Source: Grimontia celer (GTDB taxonomy: Bacteria > Pseudomonadota > Gammaproteobacteria > Enterobacterales > Vibrionaceae). From it: 64,000 bases of DNA. The notes below the pieces were generated by a model. It was not told where the DNA came from. It saw only the letters and a list, made by a program, of their open reading frames with translations, and ran no database searches. This document shows positions 9,157-18,452 of this stretch, one piece after another (the stretch's first letter is position 1; each line of letters begins with the position of its first letter). The translations under genes were made by a program, and so were the position numbers. Location of the stretch: the NCBI RefSeq assembly GCF_900055185.1, contig NZ_FIZX01000001.1, forward strand, positions 2,046,001 through 2,110,000. The letters run 5' to 3'.

Positions 9157-9798
9157 ATGAATAGAAAATTACCACTTGTCTTTCATTGTTTCATTATCTG
9201 TAGCGTTTTATCCTTTGCCTCACTACAGTTCTATAAATCAATGTATCGAAACGCTGGAATAGAAGCACTTTCAAATCTTCAGGACTACACAACACCGAAC
9301 TACAACACTATCTCGATATCTCTGTTAGCCCATACCCTAGCTTCAGTATCTCCAGCTTCAGCATACGATTACTCGCTAAGTGCAAAATTGTACCAATGGA
9401 GTGCATATCTAAGTGGCAGCAAAGATACCGACCAGCTGACTACGCTCCTGCAAAAGAGTCTTAGGTTAAGGCCTACTTGGTCTCCTAGCTACGTCGAGCT
9501 TTCATCAATTTACAAGGAAAGGGGGGAGCTTAAGCTTCAGTCCCAAATGCTGAGTTTTGCTCGTCATTTTGGACCTCTTAACCACTCAACAATTCTTGCA
9601 GATATCGATTATTCTTATTCGAATTGGGACCTGATCGATGAGAGCGCTAAACTGCATGCGATACATAACCTTCTGGAGATAGGGAAAGTTTGGCGACATC
9701 GGCCTGCACTGAACACCACAGTTACCTATTCAAGCGGTAAACAACGAATTTGTAATCTTTTAGCATTTAACAAAGTTAGGATTCAAGCTTGTGGCTAA
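9157..9798 (+). CDS. VpsP-like polysaccharide biosynthesis protein
   Basis: 213 residues with an N-terminal hydrophobic anchor (LVFHCFIICSVLSFASLQF) and the rest apparently periplasmic. The middle part (residues about 75-130) has a tetratricopeptide-like pattern, with LRLRPTWSPSYVELSSIYKERGEL. Length, anchor, position before a VanZ-like gene and composition fit the VpsP family found at the end of Vibrio exopolysaccharide operons; the molecular role of that family is not known to me. It overlaps the next gene by eight bases. The assignment rests mainly on context and general resemblance. Confidence 0.55.
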   Translation: MNRKLPLVFHCFIICSVLSFASLQFYKSMYRNAGIEALSNLQDYTTPNYNTISISLLAHTLASVSPASAYDYSLSAKLYQWSAYLSGSKDTDQLTTLLQKSLRLRPTWSPSYVELSSIYKERGELKLQSQMLSFARHFGPLNHSTILADIDYSYSNWDLIDESAKLHAIHNLLEIGKVWRHRPALNTTVTYSSGKQRICNLLAFNKVRIQACG

Positions 9799-10186
9799 CG
9801 TGTCTAAATACCCTTTGTTAATGCTTGTTGTTTTTGTAATTCTATTTGGTAGCGCTTCCGTTCTAAAGTCATTCGGTATTTTCGCAAATCAAGTTCGGGC
9901 AACGGAAGTTATGATCGGCGGCGATATATACCTCCATTTTATTGCCTCTTTTTTCCTAGGCCAGCTTTGTTGGCTGACAACCCAAAGGACCTCCCACTTT
10001 AGGTTGTCAATCCCGACCCTAACTGTCTTAGTCTTGGTAGTGCTAGATGAATCGCTACAGTATTTAATTCCATCAAGACAGTTTTCCTGGCTGGATATGA
10101 CCGTCAATGTTTTTGGCGTACTGCTTGGTACATCTTTTTGCAGTGCAATTGCGACACTTCGTTCAAAAACAAAAGCCATTCACTGA
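9791..10186 (+). CDS. VanZ-like small membrane protein (VpsQ-like)
   Basis: 131 residues from GTG at 9791, overlapping the VpsP-like gene by eight bases. Four hydrophobic segments are visible (about residues 7-24, 40-57, 70-88 and 98-115). The pattern GDIYLHFIASFFLGQL followed by DESLQYLIPSRQFSWLDMTVNVFGVLLG is the VanZ/phosphotransbutyrylase-like domain: an early H in a D-K/L-x-x-H context, then E-x-x-Q and a D in W-x-D. VanZ-type proteins sit in many exopolysaccharide loci, but their biochemical activity is unclear. Pairing with the gene before it mirrors vpsP-vpsQ order. Confidence 0.65.
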   Translation: MANVSKYPLLMLVVFVILFGSASVLKSFGIFANQVRATEVMIGGDIYLHFIASFFLGQLCWLTTQRTSHFRLSIPTLTVLVLVVLDESLQYLIPSRQFSWLDMTVNVFGVLLGTSFCSAIATLRSKTKAIH

Positions 10187-10283
10187 TCGAGCTTTTCTAA
10201 TTGCTCTGAAGTTATCTTTCATCATCTTAACTTTGATATAGTCTTTTTAATCAGACTCTTGAAAATGCTTTCAAGGAAAAAAC

Positions 10284-10745
10284 ATGAAGATTACCGCCAC
10301 CATTTTTGGTGTAACTAGCTTGGCTTTGTCATCAATGGCCTTTGCTTTCGAAAGTGACGAACAACGTCAATCCATCATTTCACAACTCGGTGATGTTCCA
10401 AGCGAAGAAACATACCAGAACGTTTTGTTGGAAAACGCCGAGTTCGCAGTTGAAATCCTCGCTTTATTGTTGGAGTTGGAAGGCGTCGACCCTCAGTTCG
10501 CGATTCAGGCAGCAATGACCGCAGCGCCAGACGAAGCGATTGAAATTGCGCAATTTGCCCGAGATGCAGGTATTGCCAACGAAAACATTACGACTGCGGC
10601 ACTGTTGGCTGGACTTGACCCAACAGAAATCGCAGAAGCGACTGCGGCTGGTATACAGACTGCTGCAGCTGGCCCTGCTCCACCATCAGCACCGGCAGTA
10701 GGCGGCCAAGGTGGCGGTGGTGAAAACGTCATCTCCCCAAACTAA
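10284..10745 (+). CDS. exported protein of unknown function, Gly/Pro-rich tail
   Basis: 153 residues. An N-terminal signal peptide (K-rich start, hydrophobic ATIFGVTSLALSSMAFA, cleavage after AFA) is followed by a helical, acidic and alanine-rich body with two imperfect repeats of about 20-30 residues (for example GVDPQFAIQAAMTAAPDEA and GLDPTEIAEATAAG). The end is a flexible tail, PAPPSAPAVGGQGGGG. I do not recognise a family. The gene has its own RBS (CAAGGAAAA) and is closed by a strong terminator, so it may be expressed separately from the genes around it. Its place inside a polysaccharide locus suggests a role in export or matrix assembly, but that is inference. Confidence 0.7.
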   Translation: MKITATIFGVTSLALSSMAFAFESDEQRQSIISQLGDVPSEETYQNVLLENAEFAVEILALLLELEGVDPQFAIQAAMTAAPDEAIEIAQFARDAGIANENITTAALLAGLDPTEIAEATAAGIQTAAAGPAPPSAPAVGGQGGGGENVISPN

Positions 10746-10773
10746 TCATTTATAGGAAAGATTCACCCCACCA

Positions 10774-10803
10774 AAGCCCAGCGTTCTTCGTTGGGCTTTT
10801 TGT
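10774..10803 (+). terminator. rho-independent terminator after the exported-protein gene
   Basis: Stem AGCCCAGCG / CGTTGGGCT (one G-T pair) with a short loop, followed by five T. It lies 29 bases after the stop codon and separates this gene from the O-antigen-ligase-type gene. Confidence 0.85.
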
Positions 10804-10828
10804 TGTACTCGAATATTGAGTGATTCTC

Positions 10829-12256
10829 ATGGCGTCTATTGAAAGGTTCTCGTTTTATTCCCTACTCGCGCTTATTCTTTGGTTACCAATCCCCCTCGGG
10901 AGCAACCGTGATTGGGCATGGTCAATTGCCGAGTTCTGGATAGCATTTCAATCAATACTGCTGATCATCGCCTATCGGGGGAATTTACCTTTCGAACCGT
11001 TGAAACAGTACATATGGCTGCTTTCCGGGTTGGCACTGTTCCAGCTATGGGTATTGTTTCAATCTCTTCCTCTTCCTTGGGAAGTACTGGCCTTCTTTTC
11101 TGGAAAAAGTGCCGAGATTTACCAACTCGTCGGAGCACCCGAAGGTTTTATTTCCCTTGATTCTCGAATGACATTGGCATCTCTTTTCAAAGGGATTGCC
11201 TATACCATGCTGGTTTTCAACGCCATATATCTCGTGAACTCCAGTAAGCGACTTAAGCAAGTCGTATTGGTGATTGTGATTAGCGGTACGTTACAGGCGT
11301 TCTATGCAGCAATGGTCGTTTTGCTTGATATCAAAGAAAGTTTGGTATTTGGTTATAGTGAAATAGGGATTGCTACAGGCTCTTTTGTCTACAAAAACCA
11401 CTTAGCGAACTATTTGATGATGACGCTTTGTATGGGTATTGGCCTTATCGTCTCTCAGCTTCATACCTCTCCTTCCGAATCGCGCCATATGTTCGTCAAA
11501 AGACTGATGGAAGGTATTCTCAGCCGTAAAATGTATATACGACTCTGCCTTGTGATCATGGTGATTGCTTTGGTTATGACACGTTCGAGAATGGGAAATA
11601 CCGCTTTTTTCGCGGCGACAGCTATTGGTGGTTTACTTGCATTGGTGTTTTATAAAAATAAGCCACGAGCGTTAACCATCTTGGTAGGTAGTGTTATTGC
11701 TGTCGACACTATCGTGGTGGGTGCCTTGTTTGGGCTTGAAAAGGTCAAACAGCGTTTGGTTGAAACATCACTTGGTGCGGAGTCCCGCGATCAGGTGGTG
11801 GTTTGGTCACTGGATATTATCAGGGACTTCCCTTTCACCGGGACTGGCATGGCGAGCTTTTACACGATCTTCCCTATGTACTCCAAAGCCGATATTGGGT
11901 TCTATGACCACGCCCATAACGACTATATCCAATTTATGGTCGAAGCCGGAATCCCTGCGACATTGCTTTTAGGCCTCGTAATACTTTTGGCCTTTGCTCG
12001 TGCCTTCCATACGATTCGGAAAAGGCATAGCCGAACAATGAAAGGAATAGCGCTGGGTTGTATCATGTCCATCATTGGTATGCTCATTCATATCAGTGTG
12101 GATTTTAACCTTCAGCCAATGGCTAACGCGCTGACGTTTATCCTGATACTCTTCATTGCCAATGCATGCTCGGCTTTACCTGCTTTGGGGCAGTTAGTCT
12201 CTATACCCCCGAAATCAAATCAGGCAGATGGCTTAAAGGAGCCCGAACATGTTTAA
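10829..12256 (+). CDS. O-antigen ligase / polymerase family membrane protein (Wzy_C)
   Basis: 475 residues from the ATG at 10829; a GTG at 10820 would add three residues. About eleven membrane helices surround a large periplasmic loop. The Wzy_C domain shows KNHLANYLMMTL, then VVWSLDIIRDFPFTGTGMASF and YDHAHNDYIQFMVEAG; the H-N-D-Y motif and the preceding R are the usual functional residues of O-antigen ligases. It differs from the A+T-rich polymerase at 4708-5946 in base composition and is closer to the chromosomal average. It overlaps the phosphatase gene by eight bases. In Vibrio-type exopolysaccharide loci such a protein is usually the polymerase; here the division of labour is open. Confidence 0.75.
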   Translation: MASIERFSFYSLLALILWLPIPLGSNRDWAWSIAEFWIAFQSILLIIAYRGNLPFEPLKQYIWLLSGLALFQLWVLFQSLPLPWEVLAFFSGKSAEIYQLVGAPEGFISLDSRMTLASLFKGIAYTMLVFNAIYLVNSSKRLKQVVLVIVISGTLQAFYAAMVVLLDIKESLVFGYSEIGIATGSFVYKNHLANYLMMTLCMGIGLIVSQLHTSPSESRHMFVKRLMEGILSRKMYIRLCLVIMVIALVMTRSRMGNTAFFAATAIGGLLALVFYKNKPRALTILVGSVIAVDTIVVGALFGLEKVKQRLVETSLGAESRDQVVVWSLDIIRDFPFTGTGMASFYTIFPMYSKADIGFYDHAHNDYIQFMVEAGIPATLLLGLVILLAFARAFHTIRKRHSRTMKGIALGCIMSIIGMLIHISVDFNLQPMANALTFILILFIANACSALPALGQLVSIPPKSNQADGLKEPEHV

Positions 12257-12692
12257 GCGCATTCTCGTGGTGTGTACCGGGAATATCTGCCGATCACCGA
12301 TTGCGGAGGCTTTGCTAAAGAAGCTTTTGCCGGAATTAGTCATTGAATCAGCTGGCACTGCAGTTACCAAGAGCAACCTCACCGATGCGCCTGCTCACCC
12401 GTATAGCGAACAAATTTGTACTGAAAACCACCTTGATATTTCAGACCACAATGCGCGTCAGCTTTCGCCAGAGCTTTGCGATGGCTTTGATTTAATTTTG
12501 GTGATGTCGCATGAGCATATCGAGGAAGTCGCGCTGCTCTCTCCAGGTTCGAGAGGTAAAACCATGCTCATTGGCCAATGGATAGGCCTTGGCGATATTG
12601 AGGATCCCATCCTTAAACCAAAAACGTCTTTTGATACTCTTTATCAGACACTATTCCGCGCAACAAACACATGGGCTAAGAAGCTGTCTTAA
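12249..12692 (+). CDS. wzb: low-molecular-weight protein-tyrosine phosphatase (Wzb-like)
   Basis: 147 residues. The P-loop VCTGNICRSPIAEALL carries the catalytic Cys (residue 9) and Arg of C-x5-R-S at the very N-terminus, and the general acid is in IEDPILKP near residue 117. Wzb-type phosphatases dephosphorylate the tyrosine cluster of the chain-length kinase Wzc and so control capsule or colanic-acid export. wza and wzc are not in the window and are expected upstream. The gene overlaps the preceding ligase-type gene by eight bases and ends the + strand polysaccharide locus. Confidence 0.88.
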   Translation: MFKRILVVCTGNICRSPIAEALLKKLLPELVIESAGTAVTKSNLTDAPAHPYSEQICTENHLDISDHNARQLSPELCDGFDLILVMSHEHIEEVALLSPGSRGKTMLIGQWIGLGDIEDPILKPKTSFDTLYQTLFRATNTWAKKLS

Positions 12693-12738
12693 ACCCAACG
12701 ACTCCAGTTCATTCGACTCGCTTTCCCGACCAAATAAA

Positions 12739-12765
12739 AAATCCGCCCATGTGGCGGATTTTTCT
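12739..12765. terminator. bidirectional terminator between wzb and gsk
   Basis: AAATCCGCC / GGCGGATTT stem with a short loop, A run before and T run after, so it can end transcripts from both sides of this convergent gene pair. Confidence 0.85.
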
Positions 12766-12791
12766 TTATGAAATAGGCAATCACAACTTAG

Positions 12792-12889
12792 TTGGTACTT
12801 AGACAAGGCGATAAAATGATTTCTGCTCGGGAGCTTAGTCCGCTAAGTGACCGAGAGAAATCATGAAATCAACGCCGCATAAGTGCCAA
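12792..12889. repeat. 98-bp imperfect palindromic intergenic element
   Basis: Nested inverted arms run from TTGGTACTTA / TAAGTGCCAA at the ends through GGCG / CGCC, ATGATTTC / GAAATCAT and CTCGG / CCGAG to CTTAG / CTAAG around a four-base loop. As RNA it would fold into one long hairpin. It lies between wzb and gsk after their shared terminator, so it is not needed for termination. A non-autonomous MITE or REP-like element is the simplest reading. Confidence 0.65.
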
Positions 12890-12902
12890 ATAAGGCAGTG
12901 AT

Positions 12903-14207
12903 TTAGCGTTCCCAGTAGGCCTCTTCGAGCGAATCCTCTTTCTCTGGCAGACCACGAGACAAACGTGGCGAATGCTGCGCCAGTACTTCATAGCTTACGC
13001 GGTTGGCGTATTTACATACCTGAGAAAACGAGCTGTAGGTCAGGAATGAATGGGCGTGCTTGCTGGAGTTTGGCACATTATCACGGTGATAGCGATTTGC
13101 AGACATATCATGTAGTACCGCTGACAATGCACCATCACCCGCACCGTTGGTGTTCTTTATACGCTCTGGGCCACCCATGTAAGGCGCAATGTGTGAGTAA
13201 ACCTTGAATGGGTTTTCACAGTCTGATTTTTTCATTGGGCGGCTGAATTCGTAGCGATTGAATTCGGCAATTGAACCAGGCAATAACGGCAAACTGGTTT
13301 CACGCTTGGCTTCTTCTTCCGTGTAACCAGCCATGTAAAGTCCCACCGGGCCCGCTGTACACAGCACCATGTCTACCCACTCAAGGGTTTTGTCTGCCGC
13401 CAACAAAGGATCAGACTCACCAGTCAGTGCTTCCGCTTCCTCTTCGTTCATTGCAACAACAGAAATATGTTCTGACAAGAAGTCACGCCACCATTGCGGA
13501 TTGTTCTGAATCACGTACTTGGTGCCCATGGTCATCACCACTGGCACATCGTGTTTCTTCGCATATTCTATCGCTTTCATTGTCGCTTCCGGCATCGGGT
13601 CGCCCTCTTTACAGCGAACCAGATAAGCGGTCAGTACCAATGCAGATGCATTTTTGAAGATATGCTCTGGAATAGAATCAGCGTGAAGTTGATTCATCAA
13701 GCCTTCACTGATCGCAAAGGTACGTTCACCTTCTTCACTGATCAGCGTGTAACAACGACCAATTGGTCCTTGAACTGCCTGTAAATAATTAAGGTCCATT
13801 CGACTTGAGGTGTTACAGAGGTAGCGATATGCGTAGCTGCCGATGGTGATGTCTTGGCTCATGACACCAAGCAGAATAGATTTGTCGTCGGCAAGCGTTG
13901 AGTAGTTGTGCAACGTATTACCAATAGTTCCGCCTGCAAACTCGTGACTAACCATGTTGTTATCTTTGAGTTCTTGATACAGCGCTTCTGCGCGTTTGTC
14001 ATCAATCACCAAAGAATGCCCTTTACTCAACTCGTATTTCGCAACGAAATCGTCGGCTACTTTCGCTTCAATATCCACCAGCGTCTGGTCGATACCGATA
14101 ACATGTGGACGTTTCAGCTTGCGCTGCTCGCTCGCTTGCACCAAAAGTGGATCGCGTGCATGGACAGGAAAGTAATGCTTAGACTTGCGTTGGCCCGGGA
14201 ATTTCAT
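12903..14207 (-). CDS. gsk: inosine-guanosine kinase
   Basis: 434 residues, the usual length of Gsk (434 in Escherichia). It is a PfkB-family sugar kinase: the start KFPGQRKSKHYFPVHARDPL and VIGIDQTLVDIEAKV are characteristic, GGTIGNTLHNYS is the substrate-binding glycine motif, and NTNGAGDGALSAVLHD near residue 365 is the PfkB anion-hole/catalytic Asp motif. It phosphorylates inosine and guanosine to the nucleotides with ATP in the purine salvage pathway. Order gsk-hemH-adk on one strand matches the Escherichia neighbourhood, without aes. Confidence 0.95.
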   Translation of the reverse strand: MKFPGQRKSKHYFPVHARDPLLVQASEQRKLKRPHVIGIDQTLVDIEAKVADDFVAKYELSKGHSLVIDDKRAEALYQELKDNNMVSHEFAGGTIGNTLHNYSTLADDKSILLGVMSQDITIGSYAYRYLCNTSSRMDLNYLQAVQGPIGRCYTLISEEGERTFAISEGLMNQLHADSIPEHIFKNASALVLTAYLVRCKEGDPMPEATMKAIEYAKKHDVPVVMTMGTKYVIQNNPQWWRDFLSEHISVVAMNEEEAEALTGESDPLLAADKTLEWVDMVLCTAGPVGLYMAGYTEEEAKRETSLPLLPGSIAEFNRYEFSRPMKKSDCENPFKVYSHIAPYMGGPERIKNTNGAGDGALSAVLHDMSANRYHRDNVPNSSKHAHSFLTYSSFSQVCKYANRVSYEVLAQHSPRLSRGLPEKEDSLEEAYWER

Positions 14208-14279
14208 GATTCAATGCGTCGTTGTTGTGGCGAAAGTGCGAATTCTATCACACAAATTTCAACGGGGAATCTTTCGGAC

Positions 14280-14314
14280 AAAAATATGCCCGGGTGAAAA
14301 ATCAGCCCAGGCAT
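14280..14314 (-). terminator. terminator after hemH
   Basis: On the minus strand ATGCC.GGG pairs with CCC.GGCAT (one opposed mismatch), followed by ATTTTTG. It lies 23 bases after the hemH stop. Confidence 0.7.
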
Positions 14315-14336
14315 AAATGAAAATGAAAAGAAGGCG

Positions 14337-15308
14337 TTACCAACCCTTGGTATTTCTCTCCACCAACAGCTTCATCATGTCGATATGTGCAGGAGAATCA
14401 TTGAGGCAAGGGATGTATCTGAACGTCTCGCCACCCGCTTCTATAAAACTCTCATGACATTGCTCAGAAATCTCTTCCAAAGTCTCCAAGCAATCCGCAG
14501 AGAATGCTGGCGTAATCACATCCAGACGTTTTACTCCCTCACCAGGCAACGTCTCAAGGGTCTTGTCTGTGTATGGCTGTAGCCACTCTTCACGACCAAA
14601 ACGCGACTGGAATGTCGTTTTGAGCGGTACATCGCTGGACAATCTTGCCACCAGTTTTTCTGTTGTCCCTAAACAGTGACTTTGGTACGGGTCACCGTTA
14701 TCTGCGTAGCGTTTAGGAATACCGTGATAAGAGCAAAGCAGCATGTCAGGTTTACCGTGCTCTGCCCAATGCGCTTCGACTGATTGCGCCAGCGCTTCGA
14801 TATAGCTGTCTTCACTGTAGTAATGGTTCACAAAACGGAACTCCGGCAATTCGGGCATTTGCTTCAGTGATTTCGCAATTTTGTCGAAAACAGCCGCTGT
14901 CGTGGTGCGCGAGTACTGCGGATAAAGCGGCAGCACGAGAATTTTGTTACAGCCTTTGGCTTTTAACGCTTCAACACCCGTCAGAATGCTTGGGTTGCCA
15001 TACGTCATACCCAGTTCCACAGGCAGTCCAGATTCACGCTCCAGCGCGGCTTTTTGACGCTTGGAGTAGACCATCAGTGGTGAACCTTCTTCCATCCAGA
15101 CGGTTTGATAGAGCTTTGCTACCTTGGGAGAACGCACAGGCAAGATAATCCCGTGCAATAGCGGACACCACAGCCAACGTGTCATATCGACGACACGCTG
15201 GTCATGAAGGAATTCGCTGAGAAAGGCTTTTACTGCTTGTGCGGTCGGTGCTTCCGGTGTGCCGAGGTTAGCCAGCAACACTCCTACTTTGTTGTTTTTG
15301 TTTTCCAT
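14337..15308 (-). CDS. hemH: ferrochelatase
   Basis: 323 residues from the ATG at 15308 ([21 protein letters not shown]). The frame stays open to 15386, but that extension runs through the adk terminator hairpin and would not be translated. Conserved parts are [25 protein letters not shown], the metal-site [16 protein letters not shown] (His around residue 195) and [15 protein letters not shown] with the second active-site Glu. The enzyme inserts ferrous iron into protoporphyrin IX at the inner face of the membrane. It is transcribed in the same direction as adk but separated from it by a strong terminator, so it needs its own promoter. Confidence 0.95.
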   Translation of the reverse strand: MENKNNKVGVLLANLGTPEAPTAQAVKAFLSEFLHDQRVVDMTRWLWCPLLHGIILPVRSPKVAKLYQTVWMEEGSPLMVYSKRQKAALERESGLPVELGMTYGNPSILTGVEALKAKGCNKILVLPLYPQYSRTTTAAVFDKIAKSLKQMPELPEFRFVNHYYSEDSYIEALAQSVEAHWAEHGKPDMLLCSYHGIPKRYADNGDPYQSHCLGTTEKLVARLSSDVPLKTTFQSRFGREEWLQPYTDKTLETLPGEGVKRLDVITPAFSADCLETLEEISEQCHESFIEAGGETFRYIPCLNDSPAHIDMMKLLVERNTKGW

Positions 15309-15374
15309 TTCGTCCTGCAACACAGATTGTTTTACCCCGAGGATACCACTACTTTTCTTTAGGAGAAAAAGATC

Positions 15375-15408
15375 AAAAAAGGGCAATCGTATTGATTGCC
15401 CTTTTTTT
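15375..15408 (-). terminator. strong terminator after adk
   Basis: A perfect nine-base stem (GGGCAATC plus flanking pairs) with a short loop and runs of A before and T after on both strands. It lies directly after the adk stop and inside the false N-terminal extension of hemH. Confidence 0.9.
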
Positions 15409-15422
15409 AAACACTGGGGTTA

Positions 15423-16082
<660 letters not shown>

Positions 16083-16126
16083 TTACTTTGGAGTTTCGCA
16101 AAAACACGAAACATACACGTATATTG

Positions 16127-16256
16127 ATACCTAAACAACCTCGTGCCCGACGTTTTCAACACAATTGGCGCTGATATCGGCTTAGGTCTCTTGGTTACTT
16201 CATTTAACACTCAGTAAGCAAAGAAAGCGTGAAGCCGCACAAAATCGTTTAGGTAT
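16127..16256. repeat. 130-bp palindromic element with 10-bp terminal inverted repeats
   Basis: Exact terminal arms ATACCTAAAC (16127-16136) and GTTTAGGTAT (16247-16256). Behind them the two arms stay partly complementary (for example GTGC near GCAC, and ACG.TTTC near GAAAGCGT). It fills most of the gap between adk and htpG. No reading frame of note is inside. Size and structure suit a MITE-like repeat. Confidence 0.55.
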
Positions 16257-16266
16257 TGAAGTTAAC

Positions 16267-16290
16267 GAGCCCAGCATTCCCGCTGGGCTC
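16267..16290 (-). terminator. hairpin after htpG, probable terminator
   Basis: Perfect nine-base stem GAGCCCAGC / GCTGGGCTC with six-base loop, 36 bases after the htpG stop. The T run on the minus strand is poor (GTTAACTT), so termination efficiency is uncertain. Confidence 0.55.
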
Positions 16291-16325
16291 GGTCATATTA
16301 ATAACGAAATTGAATCGTTATGCAA

Positions 16326-18233
16326 TTAGCCTTTAGTCAGAAGTTGGTTCACCGCACTCAGGAACTGAGATGGATCATCCATCGAGCCGCGTTCTGCAAG
16401 CATCGCCTGACCCAGCAGCATCTCGACCCAGCGACCGAACACTTCTTCGTCCGCCTCGTCAGCCATTTGCTTCACCAGAGTGTGTTCTGGATTCATTTCG
16501 AAGATGTATTTCACTTCTGGCGCTTCTTGCCCAGCTGCAGCCAGAAGCTTCGCCATTTGTGTACCCATTTCAAACTGATCGGTGACCACCACAGCTGGTG
16601 TGCCGGACAGTTTGAAGGTAGGACGAACATCTTTCACACGGTCACCGAGATATGCTTTGGTTCTATCAACCACAGAAGCAAACTCTTTTTCGGTTTCTTC
16701 ACGTTTTTCTTTCTCAGCGTCATCTTCAAACTTGCTGAGATCCAGATCCGCTTTAGTGATCGCTTGGAATTGCTTGCTGTCAAACTCTGGAAGGTAGCTC
16801 ATCAACCATTCGTCGATGCGATCGTACATCAGGATCACTTCAATGCCTTTGGCTTTGAATTGCTCTAAGTGAGGACTGTTTTTCGCGGCCTGATAAGAAT
16901 CTGCAGTCAGATAGTAAATCTTGTCCTGTTCTTCCTTCATGCGAGATACATAGTCAGCAAGAGAAACCGTTTGTTCACCGCTGTTAGTTTCAGTCGAGGC
17001 AAAGCGCAGTAGACCCGCGACTTTCTCACGATTTGAGAAATCTTCCGCTGGACCTTCTTTCAGTACCAAGCCAAATTCTTTCCAGAAGCTTTGGTATTTA
17101 TCCGCGTCATTATTTGCCAAACGCTCAAGCATGGTGAGAACACGCTTGGTGCAGGCGTTACGCAAAGACTGAGTTACCTTATTGTCTTGCAGAATTTCAC
17201 GGGAAACGTTCAATGGCAGATCGTTTGAGTCAATCAAACCACGGACAAAGCGCAAGTAGTTCGGCATGAACTGCGATGCATCATCCATGATGAACACGCG
17301 TTGCACGTAAAGCTTCAGACCGTGTTTATGATCGCGGTTGAACATATCCCATGGTGCTTTAGAAGGGATATAAAGCAGGCTAGTGTAGTCATTTTTCCCT
17401 TCTACACGGTTGTGGCTCCACTGCAGTGGGTCAGCAAAATCGTGGGAGAGGTGCTTATAGAACTCATTGTACTCTTCATCAGAAATATCTGATTTTGAAC
17501 GGGTCCAAAGCGCCTGGGCTTTATTGACCTTTTCCCATTTACCTTCGCCAGTTTCTTTACCTTCTTCGTCGCGCTCCTGCACCCACATTTCAACGGGAAT
17601 GCCTATGTGATCAGAGTATTTGCCAATCACATCACGCAGACGCCACTCGTCCAGAAACTCTTTATCCTCTTCACGCAGATGAAGAGTGATGGTGGTACCA
17701 CGAGATGCTTTTTCAATGCCTTCGATGGTGTATTCACCTTCACCAGCAGATTCCCACTGAACACCTTCTGAGGCATCAACACCTGCTGCGCGAGTCGTGA
17801 CGGTGACTTTGTCTGCAACAATAAATGCAGAGTAGAAGCCCACACCAAACTGACCAATCAGTTGGCTGTCTTTCGATTGATCTTCTGAAAGTTGTTTAAA
17901 GAAATCTGCCGTGCCGGATTTTGCAATCGTACCGAGGTTTTCAATCACCTCATCTCGGCTCATGCCAATACCGTTATCTTCAACAGTCAAAGTGCCCGCT
18001 TCTTTGTTAACGCTCAGACGGACACGAAGATCACCATCATTCTCATACAGTGCAGAATCAGACAGTGCCTTGAAACGCAGCTTGTCAGAAGCATCTGATG
18101 CATTAGAGATCAGCTCACGCAGGAAGATCTCTTTGTTGGAATAGAGTGAGTGGATCATCAAGTGCAGCAGTTGCTTCACTTCAGATTGGAAACCACGTGT
18201 TTCCTTACTTTGTAGAGTCGCTTGATCGCTCAT
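16326..18233 (-). CDS. htpG: molecular chaperone HtpG (Hsp90)
   Basis: 635 residues. The GHKL ATPase domain has [19 protein letters not shown] (catalytic Glu and Asn), then DNGIGM and [17 protein letters not shown]; the middle domain with its catalytic Arg loop follows ([13 protein letters not shown]), and the C-terminal dimerisation domain ends in LLTKG. It is an ATP-driven cytosolic chaperone that works with DnaK. Length is close to the Escherichia protein (624). A sigma-32-like promoter lies upstream. The gene is divergent from toxRS, as in Vibrio cholerae. Confidence 0.97.
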   Translation of the reverse strand: MSDQATLQSKETRGFQSEVKQLLHLMIHSLYSNKEIFLRELISNASDASDKLRFKALSDSALYENDGDLRVRLSVNKEAGTLTVEDNGIGMSRDEVIENLGTIAKSGTADFFKQLSEDQSKDSQLIGQFGVGFYSAFIVADKVTVTTRAAGVDASEGVQWESAGEGEYTIEGIEKASRGTTITLHLREEDKEFLDEWRLRDVIGKYSDHIGIPVEMWVQERDEEGKETGEGKWEKVNKAQALWTRSKSDISDEEYNEFYKHLSHDFADPLQWSHNRVEGKNDYTSLLYIPSKAPWDMFNRDHKHGLKLYVQRVFIMDDASQFMPNYLRFVRGLIDSNDLPLNVSREILQDNKVTQSLRNACTKRVLTMLERLANNDADKYQSFWKEFGLVLKEGPAEDFSNREKVAGLLRFASTETNSGEQTVSLADYVSRMKEEQDKIYYLTADSYQAAKNSPHLEQFKAKGIEVILMYDRIDEWLMSYLPEFDSKQFQAITKADLDLSKFEDDAEKEKREETEKEFASVVDRTKAYLGDRVKDVRPTFKLSGTPAVVVTDQFEMGTQMAKLLAAAGQEAPEVKYIFEMNPEHTLVKQMADEADEEVFGRWVEMLLGQAMLAERGSMDDPSQFLSAVNQLLTKG

Positions 18234-18277
18234 TTTAACCCCAAACTAAATGTATTTTGATTGAATCACCTCCTGTA

Positions 18278-18304
18278 AATATGGCCGCGATTTTCCAATT
18301 CAAG
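18278..18304 (-). promoter_or_regulatory. sigma-32-like promoter of htpG
   Basis: On the minus strand CTTGAATT is followed after about 12 bases by GGCCATATT, close to the heat-shock consensus CTTGAAA and CCCCATNT. Heat-shock control of htpG is established in Escherichia. A strong AGGAGGTG a few bases downstream lies 34 bases before the ATG, too far to serve it; the nearer GGGG at about -8 is the likelier ribosome site. Confidence 0.5.
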
Positions 18305-18328
18305 GGCGGGCAAGGAATTTTTGATTTC

Positions 18329-18358
18329 TTGAGCTATTTTTCGCATTTCAGGTATAAT
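18329..18358 (+). promoter_or_regulatory. sigma-70 promoter of toxRS
   Basis: TTGAGC, 18-base spacer, perfect TATAAT. The predicted start near 18365 gives a leader of about 88 bases before the toxR ATG; the leader has a small ACCTC / GAGGT hairpin. The promoter lies back to back with the htpG heat-shock promoter about 25 bases away, so the two may interfere. Confidence 0.65.
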
Positions 18359-18452
18359 CGTCTTTATTTTTAGCCAATTTAGGCGCTATTCACCTCCAAG
18401 TTCGAGGTTAACCCGCCAAACTTTTCAAGATTCGCGCAGGTAAGTAAATCGA

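Noticed and set aside
15309-15386. N-terminal extension of hemH
   Set aside because: It runs through the adk terminator hairpin and has no resemblance to ferrochelatase; the ATG at 15308 gives the normal length.
16326-18144. Several + strand open frames opposite htpG
   Set aside because: They lack ribosome sites and protein-like composition and are shadows of a strongly conserved gene.
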